A stretch of 64,000 nucleotides of DNA, taken from positions 19,761,608 to 19,825,607 of the forward strand of contig NC_088300.1 of the NCBI RefSeq assembly GCF_032854445.1. The letters run 5' to 3'. This DNA is from Liolophura sinensis (taxonomy: Eukaryota > Mollusca > Polyplacophora > Chitonida > Chitonidae). Shown here one piece after another: positions 48,401-61,616 of the stretch. Below the pieces are notes generated by a model. That model saw only the letters and a program-made list of their open reading frames with translations, made no database searches and had not been told where the DNA came from. The translations under genes were made by a program, and so were the position numbers. Numbering within the stretch: the stretch's first letter is position 1; each line of letters opens with the position of its first letter.

Positions 48401-51400
48401 CAAAGGATTAGGGATGGTGAGGTCAGGTAAAGTTTCCTGATTCTTGGAACACTTCAATTTAGAAAATTTGTATTTGAGGCATTTATGTCCGCCTTTTTTG
48501 ACGGAGTGTGTGGATTCCTTTGCTCTCATTGTTCAGTAGTATGCATGTATCAAGAAGTGTTCAGTTTTCTTTGAAGACCTGTTATCTCTTCCTCAAGTAT
48601 TGAATGTAAATCATTACTTGTATTGTGAGACCTGGGAAACTGGCTAAAGGTTTACCCTGGGCATGCTGGTTTCCACCACGCATAAAACCGAATTTCATAT
48701 ATACAGTTAGAAACTGTGAACATGACCAAAATTTCATGCACTTCTCATTGATGGTTGTCTGACATCTTTGTAAAAATTTGTGTAGTACCGCTGATAAATT
48801 TTAATTTTACAATGAATAGTGTACAAGTAGTGTAACTCTAAAAAAACAAGGACTTCATTGCGACTTGATATTTATGTTTAAATTGAAAAAGGTCTTAGAA
48901 ACTAGACCAAATCATTGTTAAATCCTAAAGTTGGAACTGTAATTGGTGAGAAATCTTATTTTTGGTGTCCTCTGTCATCTGGAATTTTGAAACATGAGGA
49001 TGATGAAGTCAAGAGTGTGACAGACACTACACACACCTATCATGTGTACCATGTGATTTCAATGGTCAGACCATGTGTTGAAATACCTTTACATAGCAAA
49101 TTTATCATAAGTGGTGCAGATGTGGATATCTATCTGAAATCAGGATCATGATTATTAGTGAATCTATGGTAGAAGGAAATACATGTAGCTATCATGTGAC
49201 AATCACTTGACACATGTCATCACTGTCAATAGGTGGAGGTTTGAGAGGCTGATACTGAATGCTTCACTGTAAACCTGAAGTAGTATCACAGGATAACCTT
49301 TGACCTGAGATCACACAAACACTTTAATACATTGTGACTTGCTACACATTTATGGCACAGATATATCCTTAGGAACTCAAATACTGCTTCATCATCACAC
49401 CTTTAGTTTGATTTACCATACTCCAAGTTCTAAAATTTTGATTTATTTAAGAATAATTATTTGAAATGGTCTTTATGCTTACTCCAAATACATACATACT
49501 TTTGGATATTTACAGACATGCAGGATTACCGATATAATGCCTGAGGTAAATTATTGATTATGTGAGTAATTTGCAGCTAGGAGGAAAAGGTGTGAAGTGA
49601 TAGTAATTAGTTCAGCCAAGGCTACCTCTAAGTTATCTCCCCTTATTTCCATCACTTCCTGTTATCCATTACAATTCCCAGAATCAGAATGCTTAGACAC
49701 TAGATATAATCACATTAATCATGCATATAGAATATGCAAAAAATAGGTTTTTCCTCAAGGGGCTGCACTGGAGATTTTTGGCAAAATATCAATTGGACTT
49801 TGGTATTATTTTAGAATAGTCCAAATAATTACCTTTCTCTGTTGTGCACAATTTCAAACTGGGTTTAACTATTTACGAATAGCACACATACAAGTCTGAT
49901 ATTTACTGAAAGGCAATAATTTAATAGTTTAATACAGACCTTTTTATTTTGATTAGTAAATGTAGAGTTTTTATTGCTTTAATTTTCATGGAAAGTTAGG
50001 TACAGATTTCTGTACTTTACACATGCTGGAAGTCATCATCATATACAGGTTATATACATATATAAGTACAGAGATGGTGAAGATACATGGAGGTGAGTGA
50101 CACTCCTTATGTGTGTACAAACATACATGTACTGTTAACAAAATTGTGATGCAGACTTAACCGACAAAGACGCTAACTGTGGCACTAATCATCATTCTGT
50201 ACATACAAACAGGTCATGTGCTATGATACCGAGTTTAGCGCTAACAGGTGACAAATACATACAGGTCATGTGCTATGATACCGAGTTTAGCGCTAACAGG
50301 TGACAAATACATACAGGTCATGTGCTATGATACCGAGGTTAGCATTAACAGGTGACAAATACATACAGGTCATGTGCTATGATACTGAGTTTAGCGTTAA
50401 CAGGTGACAAGATCAGTGTGCATATTAATTTTACTGCTGATTTTACTGCTAGTTCACACGTGAACCTGAATTAAGGCTAGTACCAAGCACAGCTGTCACT
50501 GGTGTTGTGTACCAATCTGATGCTGACACTCAGCACTACTCTGAGTGATCATGCTGGCTGTTACCATCCAGGCATATGACTGACACAGTCTTTGTTATGG
50601 ACACATGCATACATTTATCTATTCATTAACTTTATTGTCTATATAGTCCCATAGTGTACGCTTTTTCTTAATACATGTAAATCAAAACTTTTGTTATGAG
50701 TCAGTGTAATTATTTTCAGTTCTTGATCCTAAATTTTGGTAAACAACCTTATTGATCGGTGATGAGCTAGACTTTAACCAGGAGGGCCTGATTTATGACA
50801 TGTTTGCATGTTCTGTGTTCCCATGACAACTGAATGTGCTTTGCTAAATTGTACAATCCTCAGGATGTTATTGTACTGTGCTATAAATTATTGTGTAAGA
50901 TTTGAAAAGAACAAAGAAACTGTACAATCCTCAGGATGTTATTGTACTGTGCTATAAATTATTGTGTAAGATTTCAAAAGAACAAAGAAACTGTACAATC
51001 CTCAGGATGTTATTGTACTGTGCTATAAATCATTGTGTAAGATTTCAAAAGAACAAAGAAACTGTACAATCCTCAGGATGTTATTGTACTGTGCTATAAA
51101 TTATTGTGTAAGATTTCAAAAGAACAAGGAAATTGTACAATCCTCAGGAAGTTATTGTACTGTGCTATAAATTATTGTGGAAGATTTCAAAAGAACATGA
51201 AACTGTACAATCCTCAGGATGTTATTGTACTGTGCTATAAATTATTGTGTAAGATTTCAAAAGAACAAGGAAATTGTACAATCCTCAGGAAGTTATTGTA
51301 CTGTGCTATAAATTATTGTGGAAGATTTCAAAAGAACATGAAACTGTACAATCCTCAGGATGTTATTGTACTGTGCTATAAATTATTGTGTAAGATTTCA

Positions 51401-54400
51401 AAAGAACAAGGAAATTGTACAATCCTCAGGAAGTTATTGTACTGTGCTATAAATTATTGTGGAAGATTTCAAAAGAACATGAAACTGTACAATCCTCAGG
51501 ATGTTATTGTACTGTGCTATAAATTATTGTGTAAGATTTCAAAAGAACAAATAAACTGTACAATCCTCAGGATGTTATTGTATTGTGCTATAAATGATTG
51601 TGTAAGATTTCAAAAGAACAAGGAAATTGTACATTGCTCAGGAAGTTATTATACTGTGCTATAAATTATTGTGTAAGATTTCAAAAGAAGAAAGAAATTG
51701 TACAATCCTCAGGAAGTTATTGTACTGTGCTATAAATGATTGTGTAAGATTTCAAAAGAACATGAAACTGTACAATCCTCAGGATGTTATTGTACTGTGC
51801 TATAAATTATTGTGTAAGATTTCAAAAGAACAAGGAAATTGTACAATCCTCAGGAAGTTATTGCACTGTGCTATAAATTATTGTGTAAGATTTCAAAAGA
51901 AGAAAGAATTGTACAATCCTCAGAAAGTTATTATACTGTATTATTAATTATTGTGTATTATTACATAAGAACAAAGACATGAAAGCAAAACACATCCCAG
52001 AAATGTGATTGAAGTGTCACCTGTTCTGTTTTGCTGTAAAGAAGTCCAAATATTTTGTAATTGGATCATGGAATTAAAAGTTGTGTTGTGTTAAAATGTG
52101 TGTTTATGTATTTTTCCTTAGGCTGATGCCTGCCATGCCTATCAGATCCTGCACAGAAATGGCATCCCGGATGAGAGGATTGTGGTCATGATGTATGATG
52201 ACATAGCTAACAATGAGCAGTGAGTACTGGTGCACTAAAACCAGGGTCTGACTTTTTACTACACGTAATACACATATGTGGATATTAAACTTTTTCACTG
52301 CTAGCTTCTCTTTCAGGACAGATAGCAATGGTTGATTGAAGCAATGGACTCATACACAATAGTTTACTCTCCAGACAAGATTTAATATTTCCAGGTCAAA
52401 AAATATGTGTATTAATAATAATAATGATAATAATTCACCCAGCTGTAAGCATGCTGAGGTGTACACTGTTAAAAACCACTCCCGGTACACTATATTTCAA
52501 AGTATTGTCATTTATACATATACAAAAAGCTCTTTTATATATGTTTTGACAGCAATAATGATTCATTTTTCAGTAGACCTTTGACTTTAGGATAAGTCTG
52601 AACTCTCTGATTACTTGTTTCTTCTTACGTCACAATACATTTTTTTATGTGTAACTAATGGTACACTAATTTTATGCTTTACAGCTGAGCCAATACTAAA
52701 AAAAAAAATTTAAAAAAAAATGGAATGAAAATATAATTGAAAATCCAAATTAGTATTTTTGTCCCTTTTTCATATTTTTATGATTTTCCTGTTTTTCAGT
52801 ATTTTCCAGTTAGAAGAGTTTTCAGTTTCATTTCCATTTTTATACCCTCGTTGAAAAAATGATGACTTCTCTGTGTAAGATAAAAGTTGTGGTTGATGTG
52901 CTCTAAAGAATACCTGGATAATTGTTCTAATTTTTCTACTAAGGTTTGAACGTTTTAATCATGTATCTTTGCTGGTTACTTGTAGAAACCCTACCCCTGG
53001 TATCATCATCAACCGCCCCAATGGGACAGATGTGTACCATGGTGTGCCTAAGGACTATACTGGAGATGTAAGATTTATACCTGGCACAGATGCTTCATCC
53101 ACTGATGCTGACAATACTGTTTAAAGCATAATTCATGTGTGAATAGTCCAGAAGATTTGTGTTCTGTTAGATGTGTTGGTTCATCGTAACATGACATATT
53201 TAGTGCGGTAGGATAATTTCCTTAACATTGCACACCTTAACTACTTGATACAAGTAGATGTATGCCAAATTAAAGTTGGATTAAAATATGTAATGCACAT
53301 GTATTTTGAGACATATATGTAAAAGCGCATGAAGCAATGACTAACAATGTACATTCGTGCAACAGTCAGGTGTCTTAGTAGCACTGTCATTCTTATATAT
53401 CTACTAGCGAATCATAGTCTAATGCTTAAAAGTTGGGGAAGTAAACAGTAAACTCTAAATGCATTGTCAGATTGAAGCCAAAACACTAAACTGCCATTCC
53501 ACCATATGGTGTTGATACCCATGAAGTTTTCCACTGTTTATTGACAGGATGTTACACCGTCAGTGTTCCTCTCAGTGCTTCAAGGTGACCAGGAAGGTGT
53601 ACAGGGCAAAGGCTCTGGAAAAGTCATCAACAGGTACTCACAGGAGTGCTATAACAAAAACATTTTGTTTTATTTTATTGTTAAATACATGTATCATGGG
53701 GATTTTCCAAGATCTTTTGTCTGAGCTTAACAGATTCAGCGAAGAAAACTCTTCTGTCCAGACCAAAAGCAAAAGTGATTCAAGAAATGACATAATTTAT
53801 CACACCAGCAAAACTTTGTGCAGTGAAGTACTGTTTAATACCTATCAACTATGAAATGTATTTATCATGTTTCAGTGGCCCCAATGACCACATCTTTGTG
53901 AACTTTGTGGACCATGGTGCTCCAGGCATCTTAGCCTTCCCAAATGAGATGGTGAGTGCAAGAATAGTAGGCTTCATAAAAATACCAGAAATGCACATGT
54001 AGATTAATAAAACATGCATTTCCAGTTCGACAATCTGTGTTAGATTTCTCTTTGCTATGGGTGGATTTTCCCTTCTGCTTGACCAAGCATGTGATCATTT
54101 CTAGTTATGTCTTTAGAGACCTGTTACATTTTCACCAAATTTTAATTAATATTTATTAATGCTGTTTCCTTAAGGCATTACTTAAGAAATAATGACTTCC
54201 TTCACTGTGTATATGCCGTGATAACTGTGGTGAAGAAGGAAGTCCTTTTCCTGTTTTACTGCAGTTATCACAGTATATATGCAGTGAATGAAGCCATTAT
54301 TTCTATTCTAACATATCCCCAGTTCACGTGTATTTTACACTTATTTTCAATTTTTGTTCTCTTTCGATTTTCAAACTGATACCTATTCACCCCTTTATTT

Positions 54401-57400
54401 TGATTACGTTGATCGCTTTGTGGAAGAGTCCACTGTAAACAACAACAGGCTCCTCAAGTGGAGAACCAATGAGAATACCGCATATCGCACGTGATATGTC
54501 CACGCTTACTGTTGGATGAGTTTCTGACATTCCTTAAAGTAAAGACTTCTCGTGAAGATTTCAGTCGGGAGTATTGAGATGTGGAAATTAAACTAAGAAG
54601 GGATTGGGATATGTAGCTAACAAGGTGACAAGCGGTATGCGCGAAACTATGGCAGTCAGCAGCAGTGAATGCACTGGGTGAACTGTCTACACATACGGAG
54701 GATGTTACCACCGTTCAGGTACGGACTCTCGGCTAGCTCAACTGCTTTCTGCTGTCACTGACAACATCGAGGCAATAGATATTTCCAAGACTTATTTGCT
54801 TCTGTCACCAGATAATCATGTGCCCAGTGTGCTTTACAACCATTGGAAAAAGAGGAAGGGTTTTAGTGTCGACACTGGAAAAGGCTTTTTTATTTGCCAC
54901 ATAAAATGATAAAGACATTTCTGACCGGACATGATCGTCAAAATATTGACAGAAAATTGAAAGAAAGAAATTAACATATATACATAGAATTGCTGTTGAT
55001 TTTCGCTGTTTATACTTTGTAGTTGCTAAGTGTACATAGATCTGTCAGCACGTGTAGAGTAAGTAACCCCGCCCTCAACTTTTAACGTGTTGACCTACAT
55101 ATAGATTGCACGGCTTCATGTTCATGACGTCATATAGATTGATTTCATAAGTTTAAATTGTGTGCTGCACCAACTTATCCTCCCTGCAATTGGAACAAAA
55201 CCTGCTGAAGGCTATGTCATTATTCTTCGACAACAGTGATGGATCGTGTGAAAAACATGACTACATTTGCGGTCCGATAAATGCAGTTGTCGTCTCTATT
55301 CTCTGTGTAGTATGCATTTGGCAGATGGGTTAGAATTCTGAATAAGGTAAATAAAGAACAGATTTACAAAGTTTTTTGAGTGTGTGGCATGCAACGGTAA
55401 TAAATTACCGATTACCATGTAGCGGTTGTGTTGATATTTGAGAGCTTTGTGTATGGTGAGGCCAACTAAAACATGGATTTTTTTCCGCTTCCAGCTTCAT
55501 GCTGCCAAACTGAACCGGGTGATCAAGTCTATGGCATCAGCAAACAAGTTTGCTAAGGTAATGTAAATACTGTAATTTAACAATGGAATTTTTAGAAGGA
55601 AAAAAAGACTCTAGGATGATAAGCTAGACAGGTGTTTATGGAAATATGGAGTTACAGGTATATGTGTTGACTTGGTACAGGTACTAGTTTTGCCTGTTCC
55701 TCGGGCTGATCAGTATATTCCATGACCATTAGGCCAAACCAATTCATATTTTTGTTTTATGGGCAGAATGAATCTTTTTCAAAGGTGGATATAAAGTAAA
55801 ACTGAAAAATAGGGTAAAATAAAATGGTTGGTTTTCAGTTTTATTTTTATTCCACTTAAAATAAAATTGTTGTCGCCTTAATCTTGTATGTTTGAACTTT
55901 CAGTGACTTGTTATAGCTATTGCTGAGTGGAGTGTGTGGTCAGTTATCGTGCTACATGTATGTTTATGTGTAGTGATATCTCCACCAGTAAAATTCAGTG
56001 CTCTTGTCTAAGTAAGATGTATTCCCAAGTACATAGAACACACAAATGAAATGAATGAAAGAAGACTTGTGGAATAAACGGAAGAAAATAATTGTGTGTT
56101 CAGACAGTGCACATGCATTTTTACATTGATATTTCTCTCCCCTGACAGATGGTGTTCTATGTGGAAGCATGTGAATCTGGTTCAATGTTTGACAACCTTC
56201 TGCCCAAAGATCTTAATGGTAAATAAAGATAATTCCATTTTCCATTTAAAGAAAAACAAGTGATAAAAAAAAAACAAAGATAAGTTTGTATGTGTATGTC
56301 ATACTTTATGCTTGAACCTCTAGGCTGTACATGTTCTTCATGTTTCTTCAATCATTCAATCTATAGTTTTTTTATATTTTTGTTTGGATCTCCATATCAC
56401 TGGAAAAGTGAAAATAAGAGATCAGAAAAACAACAATTACAACAAAGACATCAACATGAACATGTTACAGTGTTTTCAGCACATAATCAGAAGTTTAATA
56501 TCTGCCTATCTCCACCTCTGGATTTGGTATACACATTTGATATTTGGTGTTTGTTTTGACAGTATTTGCTACAACTGCTGCCAACCCTGACGAGTCCTCA
56601 TACGCCTGTTACTACGACAGGAAGAGAGACACTTACCTGGGAGATGTGTACAGTGTTAAATGGATGGAGGACTCTGACCAGGTTAGACTTTCTCTTGTCT
56701 TCTTGACCCTGTGTCAACTTTCATGTTACACTTTGATATACATGTACCTGTATTATTAACTTGATGTAAGGATGCATGGGGCTCATAGATGTCCAAATTT
56801 TTACAAGCGAAAACTCAAAATATTTTTTTAGTTTTTTTTCTGATCCAGATTGAGTTTATTTATATTTTAAACACCCACTGGTCCGCTGGTATTGTGTTTA
56901 ATTCTGATCGGTAATTTTATAAACGTGAAGAGTATATATGAAATACTGGTATATGTCTGTATATATATAGGAGAGAGAGAGACAGTTTGATTTCATTTGA
57001 GGTTCATTCTGATCATTGTTGGTACATACATATACTATTACAAGTATACTGTTAAGTATGTATTATTCACTGGAATTTATTTTCGCGCATTTTCTCCAAA
57101 AATATTTTTGAAAGAATTAATTTTTGCGTATTTAAGAGAAAACTCGTCAGACAGTTGTCATCATGAGTGGCTTTAATCCTCCTTTGTTTCCTGCCATGTT
57201 GATAATCCTCGTGATCGGGATCAGAGATTAAAACAATGGGGGATGGATTCAGTATTGGATATTTTTTTGCTGGAATTATTTTTCACGGTAAATTATTGAC
57301 TGCGAAAATTAGTTCCATGAAAAAATTAAGTACTTCACAGTATTATCCTGATCAGAAGTAAACTGTATATAATAACACAGTTATAAACCATGGGGATGCA

Positions 57401-60400
57401 TGTTCGTTTGTTGGTTGTTATATTAAAGGAAAGAAAGGAACTAACAACCATTATATCGAAAGTTAACATGAGTAAAACAGTTATAAACCATACATGTTCA
57501 GCTGTTAGTTATAAATATTAACGAAAGAACGGAACTAACAAATATTAGTCCTACATAAAAAAAAAACTTATAGGCCTACAAAGACAAAAGACAAGGCTTA
57601 TCCTGATCAGAGGTATATACTGTAAAGTGTTTATTATTTGCTGGAATTTATTTTTGTGGATTTGGTTCAAAGATGGGTTCATGGGAATTATTTGTCGCGT
57701 GATTAACCAAGGAAATAGGCCTACTGAAACAAAGATCGTAAAAGTTTTTAATTTTCCGAGTTATAATATGGCCGAAATGACTCAAGCACTTCAAACAGGT
57801 ATTATCACTTGTGGCTATAATCCTCTGTTGTTTCCTGTGGTGTCACTAATCCTGGTAATCTGGATCAGAGATTAAAACAACAGAGGATGGGTTATTAGTA
57901 TGTAATACATACAAACTCAGTATTATCCAATCATTCACGCTGTCAAGAAACACGATTAGTTTTGGGTTGTTTTTGGTTTTAATTGTCCTCTGTAGCCAGT
58001 CAGAAACCGCTAATATTGCGCAGTTGTCAAACAGCCATTGCGTTGTTGTATACAGTTCATAACTTGGCAGCATGTGTTGTATCTACTTTTCTTTCACTTT
58101 CCTGGCATACCAAAGATTGATCAGACTGTACTCCCACTTCGTTTTCTACCCACTAAACTTTATCACCATAGTTTGAATATATTTAAAGCCTAATTTTGAT
58201 TTATTTACAATGCATACAGTACATGCATGACCACTTCGGCTTGTCACAGATGCAGCCATTAGTGATTGAAGTCGAGCGCTCATCACTACGCATATATTTT
58301 CGAATGCATTTCAGTTTTTATCAAAAATTTTGAGTACATGTACCAGAAAAACACAGAATTGAGTGTTTTTTATCCCAATTTTCAGTTTTTAATTGAAATT
58401 TATCACTGAATATTGGGGTCTAAAATCAATGCGTATGAATCCCTGATGCACGGGAATATGTAGTCATCGGATTATCACCTTAATCATTGAAGTATATAAT
58501 GCTTTGTATTACAGGAGAATCTTAAGGTGGAGACATTGAGTAAACAGTTCAAGATTGTGAAAAAGGAAACAAACACCAGTCATGTGATGGAGTATGGAGA
58601 TTTGGTATGTTTATACAAATTAATTTAAAGCCTTATACAAGTAGTTAACTTGGATTTCATCTGTGACGTATGTGTTAACAGTTTCACTTCCTACCTTCGT
58701 CTTTTAGCCATTTGTGAATTCTCTGTTGTGGCTGTATGCATAAAATGGTTTCTCATATGACTTTTTATCCAGTGTATTCGTGTTAATTTGCAGACGATTG
58801 GTGATGATGATGTGGCAGAATATCAAGGAAACATGAAGTCAGGGGTTTTCATTGCTCCTGAACCAATTGTATATCAGCCTGTGCCGGTAAGTTTTTCTCA
58901 TCAGATGATTAAAATGTTGGCTGGTGACGACTATCAGCCGCCTGGCCTTCTGAGATTCATTCTGCGTACTTGGGTTTCTTCCACACATGAACCTGACCAC
59001 CATCTTGAAAAACTGAAAAACTCTTGAGCATTGCATTAAAACGTCATTCATTCTTGACAGATAGTAGGATTTGATCATTGAAGGAAACATTTCTACAGTG
59101 TGTGACATTCTCTTTGTAATATATTCAGTGATCTCTTGCACAATCTGCCTTGTTGTCTCAACCCATAAATCTGTAGAATAGCAGACAGCCAAGATAGAAG
59201 GAATTTTTCTTACATTTTCTGTTTTCTGAATAGTAATAAAAATTATAAAATTCGGCCATCTGTGATACTAAAGGTCCAAATTTTTATTAGTGTCACTAAT
59301 GTATTGTATTGCTGACTGGATATTTTTCAGCTTAATGCAGTGCCATCAGAAGATGTACCTTTGATGATTTTGCGTAACCGACTGGCCGATTCTGAGTCCA
59401 AAGAAGAGCGCATTAAACTGACAGACGAAATCCTGGAATTGGAAGCTGTATGTACATATATCTTCTCACAATATACACAGTGGCCTTTTTCTCCTTTTGT
59501 ACAGTCTTGAAAGTTAATTGGCTTGCTGTCAGCCTAATCAGTGCACAAATTGTTGTCTAATGCATCATGTCAAAAAATAATACTTCATGATTGCGCTTCA
59601 CTATGTGGGAATTTGGTGATTGTTTGTTTCCCCAGATGTTTAGACTGCCCAGACCCAGATTCAAAAATTTTAGGTGGTTGATAATTTCAGTGAATAGGTT
59701 GTAATCTGATAAAAGCTAAATCAGCTCTCAAGATGTAATTTGCATGCGATTCCCCTTATAAAAGAGGAATTACTTCAGACTGCATGACTGTGTGACTGTT
59801 TCCAGATGAGGCAGCGTGTGCGTGACACAGTGAAGCACGTAGTGGGTCTGTCCACCACCCATCACACCCAGGCCACACGCGTTCTGGGGATGCGTCATCC
59901 CCTCCGTAGCTACGACTGTTATGAGCCTGTAGTGGAGGAATTCTCTCGCACATGTTTTCACCTACCTCAGGTGAGTTGTCAGTGGATGGTATTGTTATTG
60001 GCAGTATTATATCAGTCTGAACATTAAATTTGTGTCTCTGAATAATGATAAAAATATATAACACAGGAAAAAATAATGAATGAAAAGAGGTCTTGAGTAA
60101 GCTCCCAGTGAGGTTAGGAAATCTAGTCCATATGACATGCTTGGACTGAGTGGTTTATGCTGTGGGAGACTTTGTGTATTTGTTATCTGTGGATGGTCCA
60201 TCAGTTGTGATAAACCTCATGGTCACTTCAGTAACAATCAAGCAGAATGATACACAAATAGGCAGCACTAAACATTTCCTGATACCAGCTACGGTGGCGT
60301 AACAGAGGAGCATCTACTTCGTAAATGATTCAGGGTTCAATCCTAAGTGGAGTAATTTTGTTCTGAGACGTTAAAGTTGTTAATTAGGTAATACATGTAC

Positions 60401-60976
60401 CTTGCATGGAGTACCAGCAGTAGGCCAACCAAGTATTGATTACCCCAGTGAAAGTATAATAAATGTCACTGTTAATGTCACTAGGTGGTCTTGTGTTTTG
60501 GCATGGCATTTCATTGATTTATTTATTTGTTTATTTGATTGGTGTTTTACGGCGTACTCTAGAATATTTCACTTATATGACGGCGACCAGCATTATGTTG
60601 TTAGGAAACCTGGCTGAGCCCGGGGGAAACCCACAACCATCAGCAGACTTTCCCCCCGTACGTATTACATGGAGGCAGCACAATTAATTGGGTCTGCTAC
60701 GAGACAGCATCATGATGTAACCAAAACAGTGTTGAAAGGCATTGTTAAGTCCCAAATACACAAAGAAATAATTTTTGACAAAGGACCGTGTGTTATATTG
60801 TGAGGAATGAGGGGAGATAACTCAAGTAGTGGAATGTCAATGACATAACCCATTTTTCTCTCATTCAGAATGATTATGCTCTCCGTCACATGTACAAGCT
60901 GGTGAACCTGTGTGAGGAAAAGATTGCCATCCAGACCATTGTGGAAGCCATTCAGAAGGTGTGTCTGGACATGTAG
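45449..60976 (+). CDS. LGMN: Legumain (asparaginyl endopeptidase, peptidase family C13), 13 exons, 446 aa predicted
   Basis: Coding exons: 45449-45622, 52122-52219, 52986-53067, 53548-53633, 53876-53951, 55495-55557, 56149-56218, 56563-56681, 58515-58604, 58794-58886, 59331-59447, 59806-59970, 60869-60976 (TAG). All introns are GT-AG and the phases join to one 1341-nt frame. The chosen ATG starts a signal peptide ([17 protein letters not shown]); an in-frame upstream ATG at 45347 would bury it. Legumain cleaves after Asn in lysosomes and endosomes. The family's catalytic residues are present: Asn50 in [13 protein letters not shown], His160 in VDHGA, Cys201 in VEACESGSM. Other landmarks are [23 protein letters not shown] and [16 protein letters not shown]. 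The C-terminal prodomain keeps four cysteines (394, 406, 426, 443) in the human spacing. Human RGD is QGD here (130-132). Intron 1 (6.5 kb) holds two minisatellites and a SINE. Length is close to the family norm (about 430). Confidence 0.96.
46368..47136 (+). mobile_element. Unnamed interspersed element, copy 2, split by a SINE (legumain intron 1)
   Basis: It matches the reverse complement of 43282-43682 in two blocks. The first runs to ACATGTACCTTTCCT (about 46474), and the second resumes at CCTGTGTAATGTCAGCCTGG (about 46803). The gap is exactly an S1 SINE. The SINE therefore landed after this copy was in place. Confidence 0.75.
46475..46803 (+). repeat. tRNA-derived SINE, family S1, nested in another element
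   Basis: The head is degenerate (CGATAACACAGCTATTGTTA, then GGTCAATCCTGGGTCAAGTC), with body words GAGGAAGTTGTAACTTCCTC and CTGCAACAAGGAGGCACATT, and the tail is AACGTTAAACCCCAAGCACT plus (CACT)n. CCT occurs on both sides of the insertion, too short to call a target-site duplication. Confidence 0.9.
50207..50411. repeat. Tandem repeat, 52-bp unit, about 4 copies (legumain intron 1)
   Basis: AGGTCATGTGCTATGATACC, then GAGTTTAGCGCTAACAGGTG, recurs at 50211, 50263, 50315 and 50367, exactly 52 bp apart, with only a few substitutions. Confidence 0.95.
50851..51960. repeat. Minisatellite, 71-bp unit, about 15.6 copies, with a 141-bp higher-order repeat (legumain intron 1)
   Basis: Unit landmarks are GTACAATCCTCAGGATGTTA, TTGTACTGTGCTATAAATTA and TTGTGTAAGATTTCAAAAGA. 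Starts lie at 50851, 50922, 50993, 51064, 51135 and 51205. From 51064 two unit types alternate: a 71-bp type (GGATGTT, TGTGTAAG, ACAAGGAAATT) and a 70-bp type (GGAAGTT, TGTGGAAG, ACATGAAAC). This gives a 141-bp dimer repeated three or more times. Since 141 is a multiple of three, a 186-codon frame stays open there by arithmetic. The array ends 160 bp before exon 2. Confidence 0.97.
54187..54302. repeat. Imperfect 42-bp hairpin (legumain intron 5)
   Basis: The left arm AAATAATGACTTCCTTCACT...GTGATAACTGT and the right arm (reverse complement AAATAATGGCTTCATTCACT...GTGATAACTGC) pair at about 36 of 42 positions, around a loop of about 30 nt. It could be a small foldback MITE or an RNA hairpin; it matches no microRNA that I recognise. 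Confidence 0.7.
57055..57360. repeat. Diverged interspersed repeat, copy 1 (legumain intron 8)
   Basis: It shares ordered words with 57600-57930: TTATT(C/T)(A/G)CTGGAATTTATTTT, AATCCTC...TTTCCTG, GGATCAGAGATTAAAACAA and AGTATTATCC. It contains an internal inverted pair around AATCCTCC and GGGGGATGG. Confidence 0.6.
57600..57930. repeat. Diverged interspersed repeat, copy 2 (legumain intron 8)
   Basis: Second copy of 57055-57360, about 550 bp downstream in the same orientation. AATCCTCTGTTGTTT and AAACAACAGAGGAT pair as a hairpin. Between the two copies, 57379-57545 holds a shorter duplication with CAGTTATAAACCAT and GGAACTAACAA. Confidence 0.6.
60518..60665 (-). repeat. SINE fragment, family S2 (legumain intron 12)
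   Basis: TTTATTTATTTGTTTATTTG, TTTTACGGCGTACTCTAGAA, TATGACGGCGACCAGCATTA and GAGCCCGGGGGAAACCCAC. It lies about 200 bp before the last exon, antisense to the gene. Confidence 0.82.
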
Positions 60977-61364
60977 AATGGATGACAGAGACGGTTGGGA
61001 AGTAAACACACCCTGGGTCAGCGGTGTTTTGGACAGGTGATTGATGCATGAGCTTAAGAGTTGTGACCAGGAGCTGTGATACATGTACACATTGTATTAT
61101 ACATTGATTTTCACATATTGAGGATTATTATAGGTATACAAGAACAAAATTGTAACAATGACATCCATTTTCCAGACCCATCCTGTGTCACATAAAGTGC
61201 TGTGTGTTTCCTGAACAGAAACCATTTTATTGCCATCTATAAAATACATTTACAGCTAATGTAAAATTGTGTGATTTTTTCTTTTGTAAACATTTTATAT
61301 GCTGATATTTTATACATATACCTTACGTATATAGAGTTGTACGAAATTTTTGGTGTAATTGTCC

Positions 61365-61370
61365 AATAAA
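61365..61370 (+). terminator. Candidate legumain polyadenylation signal
   Basis: AATAAA occurs 389 bp after the stop codon. It is the first canonical signal downstream and gives a plausible 3' UTR of about 0.4 kb. Further AATAAA words at 62375, 63053 and 63143 could mark longer forms. Confidence 0.5.
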
Positions 61371-61566
61371 AGTAGATGGTTTGGGTATAAATAGTTGTTA
61401 GTAATGTCTTTGAGACTTGATCTCAGGAATGCCCATTGATTGTTGTTGTTGTTGTATAAAGCAGTAATTATCTGTGATGTTCATGATACATGTACCATGT
61501 ACCATGTTGTTCATCTAGTAGTAATATTTCAAGATGAATTTAAAAAGAAAATTGCAACCTTCTCAA

Positions 61567-61616
<50 letters not shown>

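Noticed and set aside
50902-51947. Frames of 65-186 codons with repeated CKISKEQ-type motifs
   Set aside because: They translate the 71-bp array in legumain intron 1; openness follows from the 141-bp dimer length.
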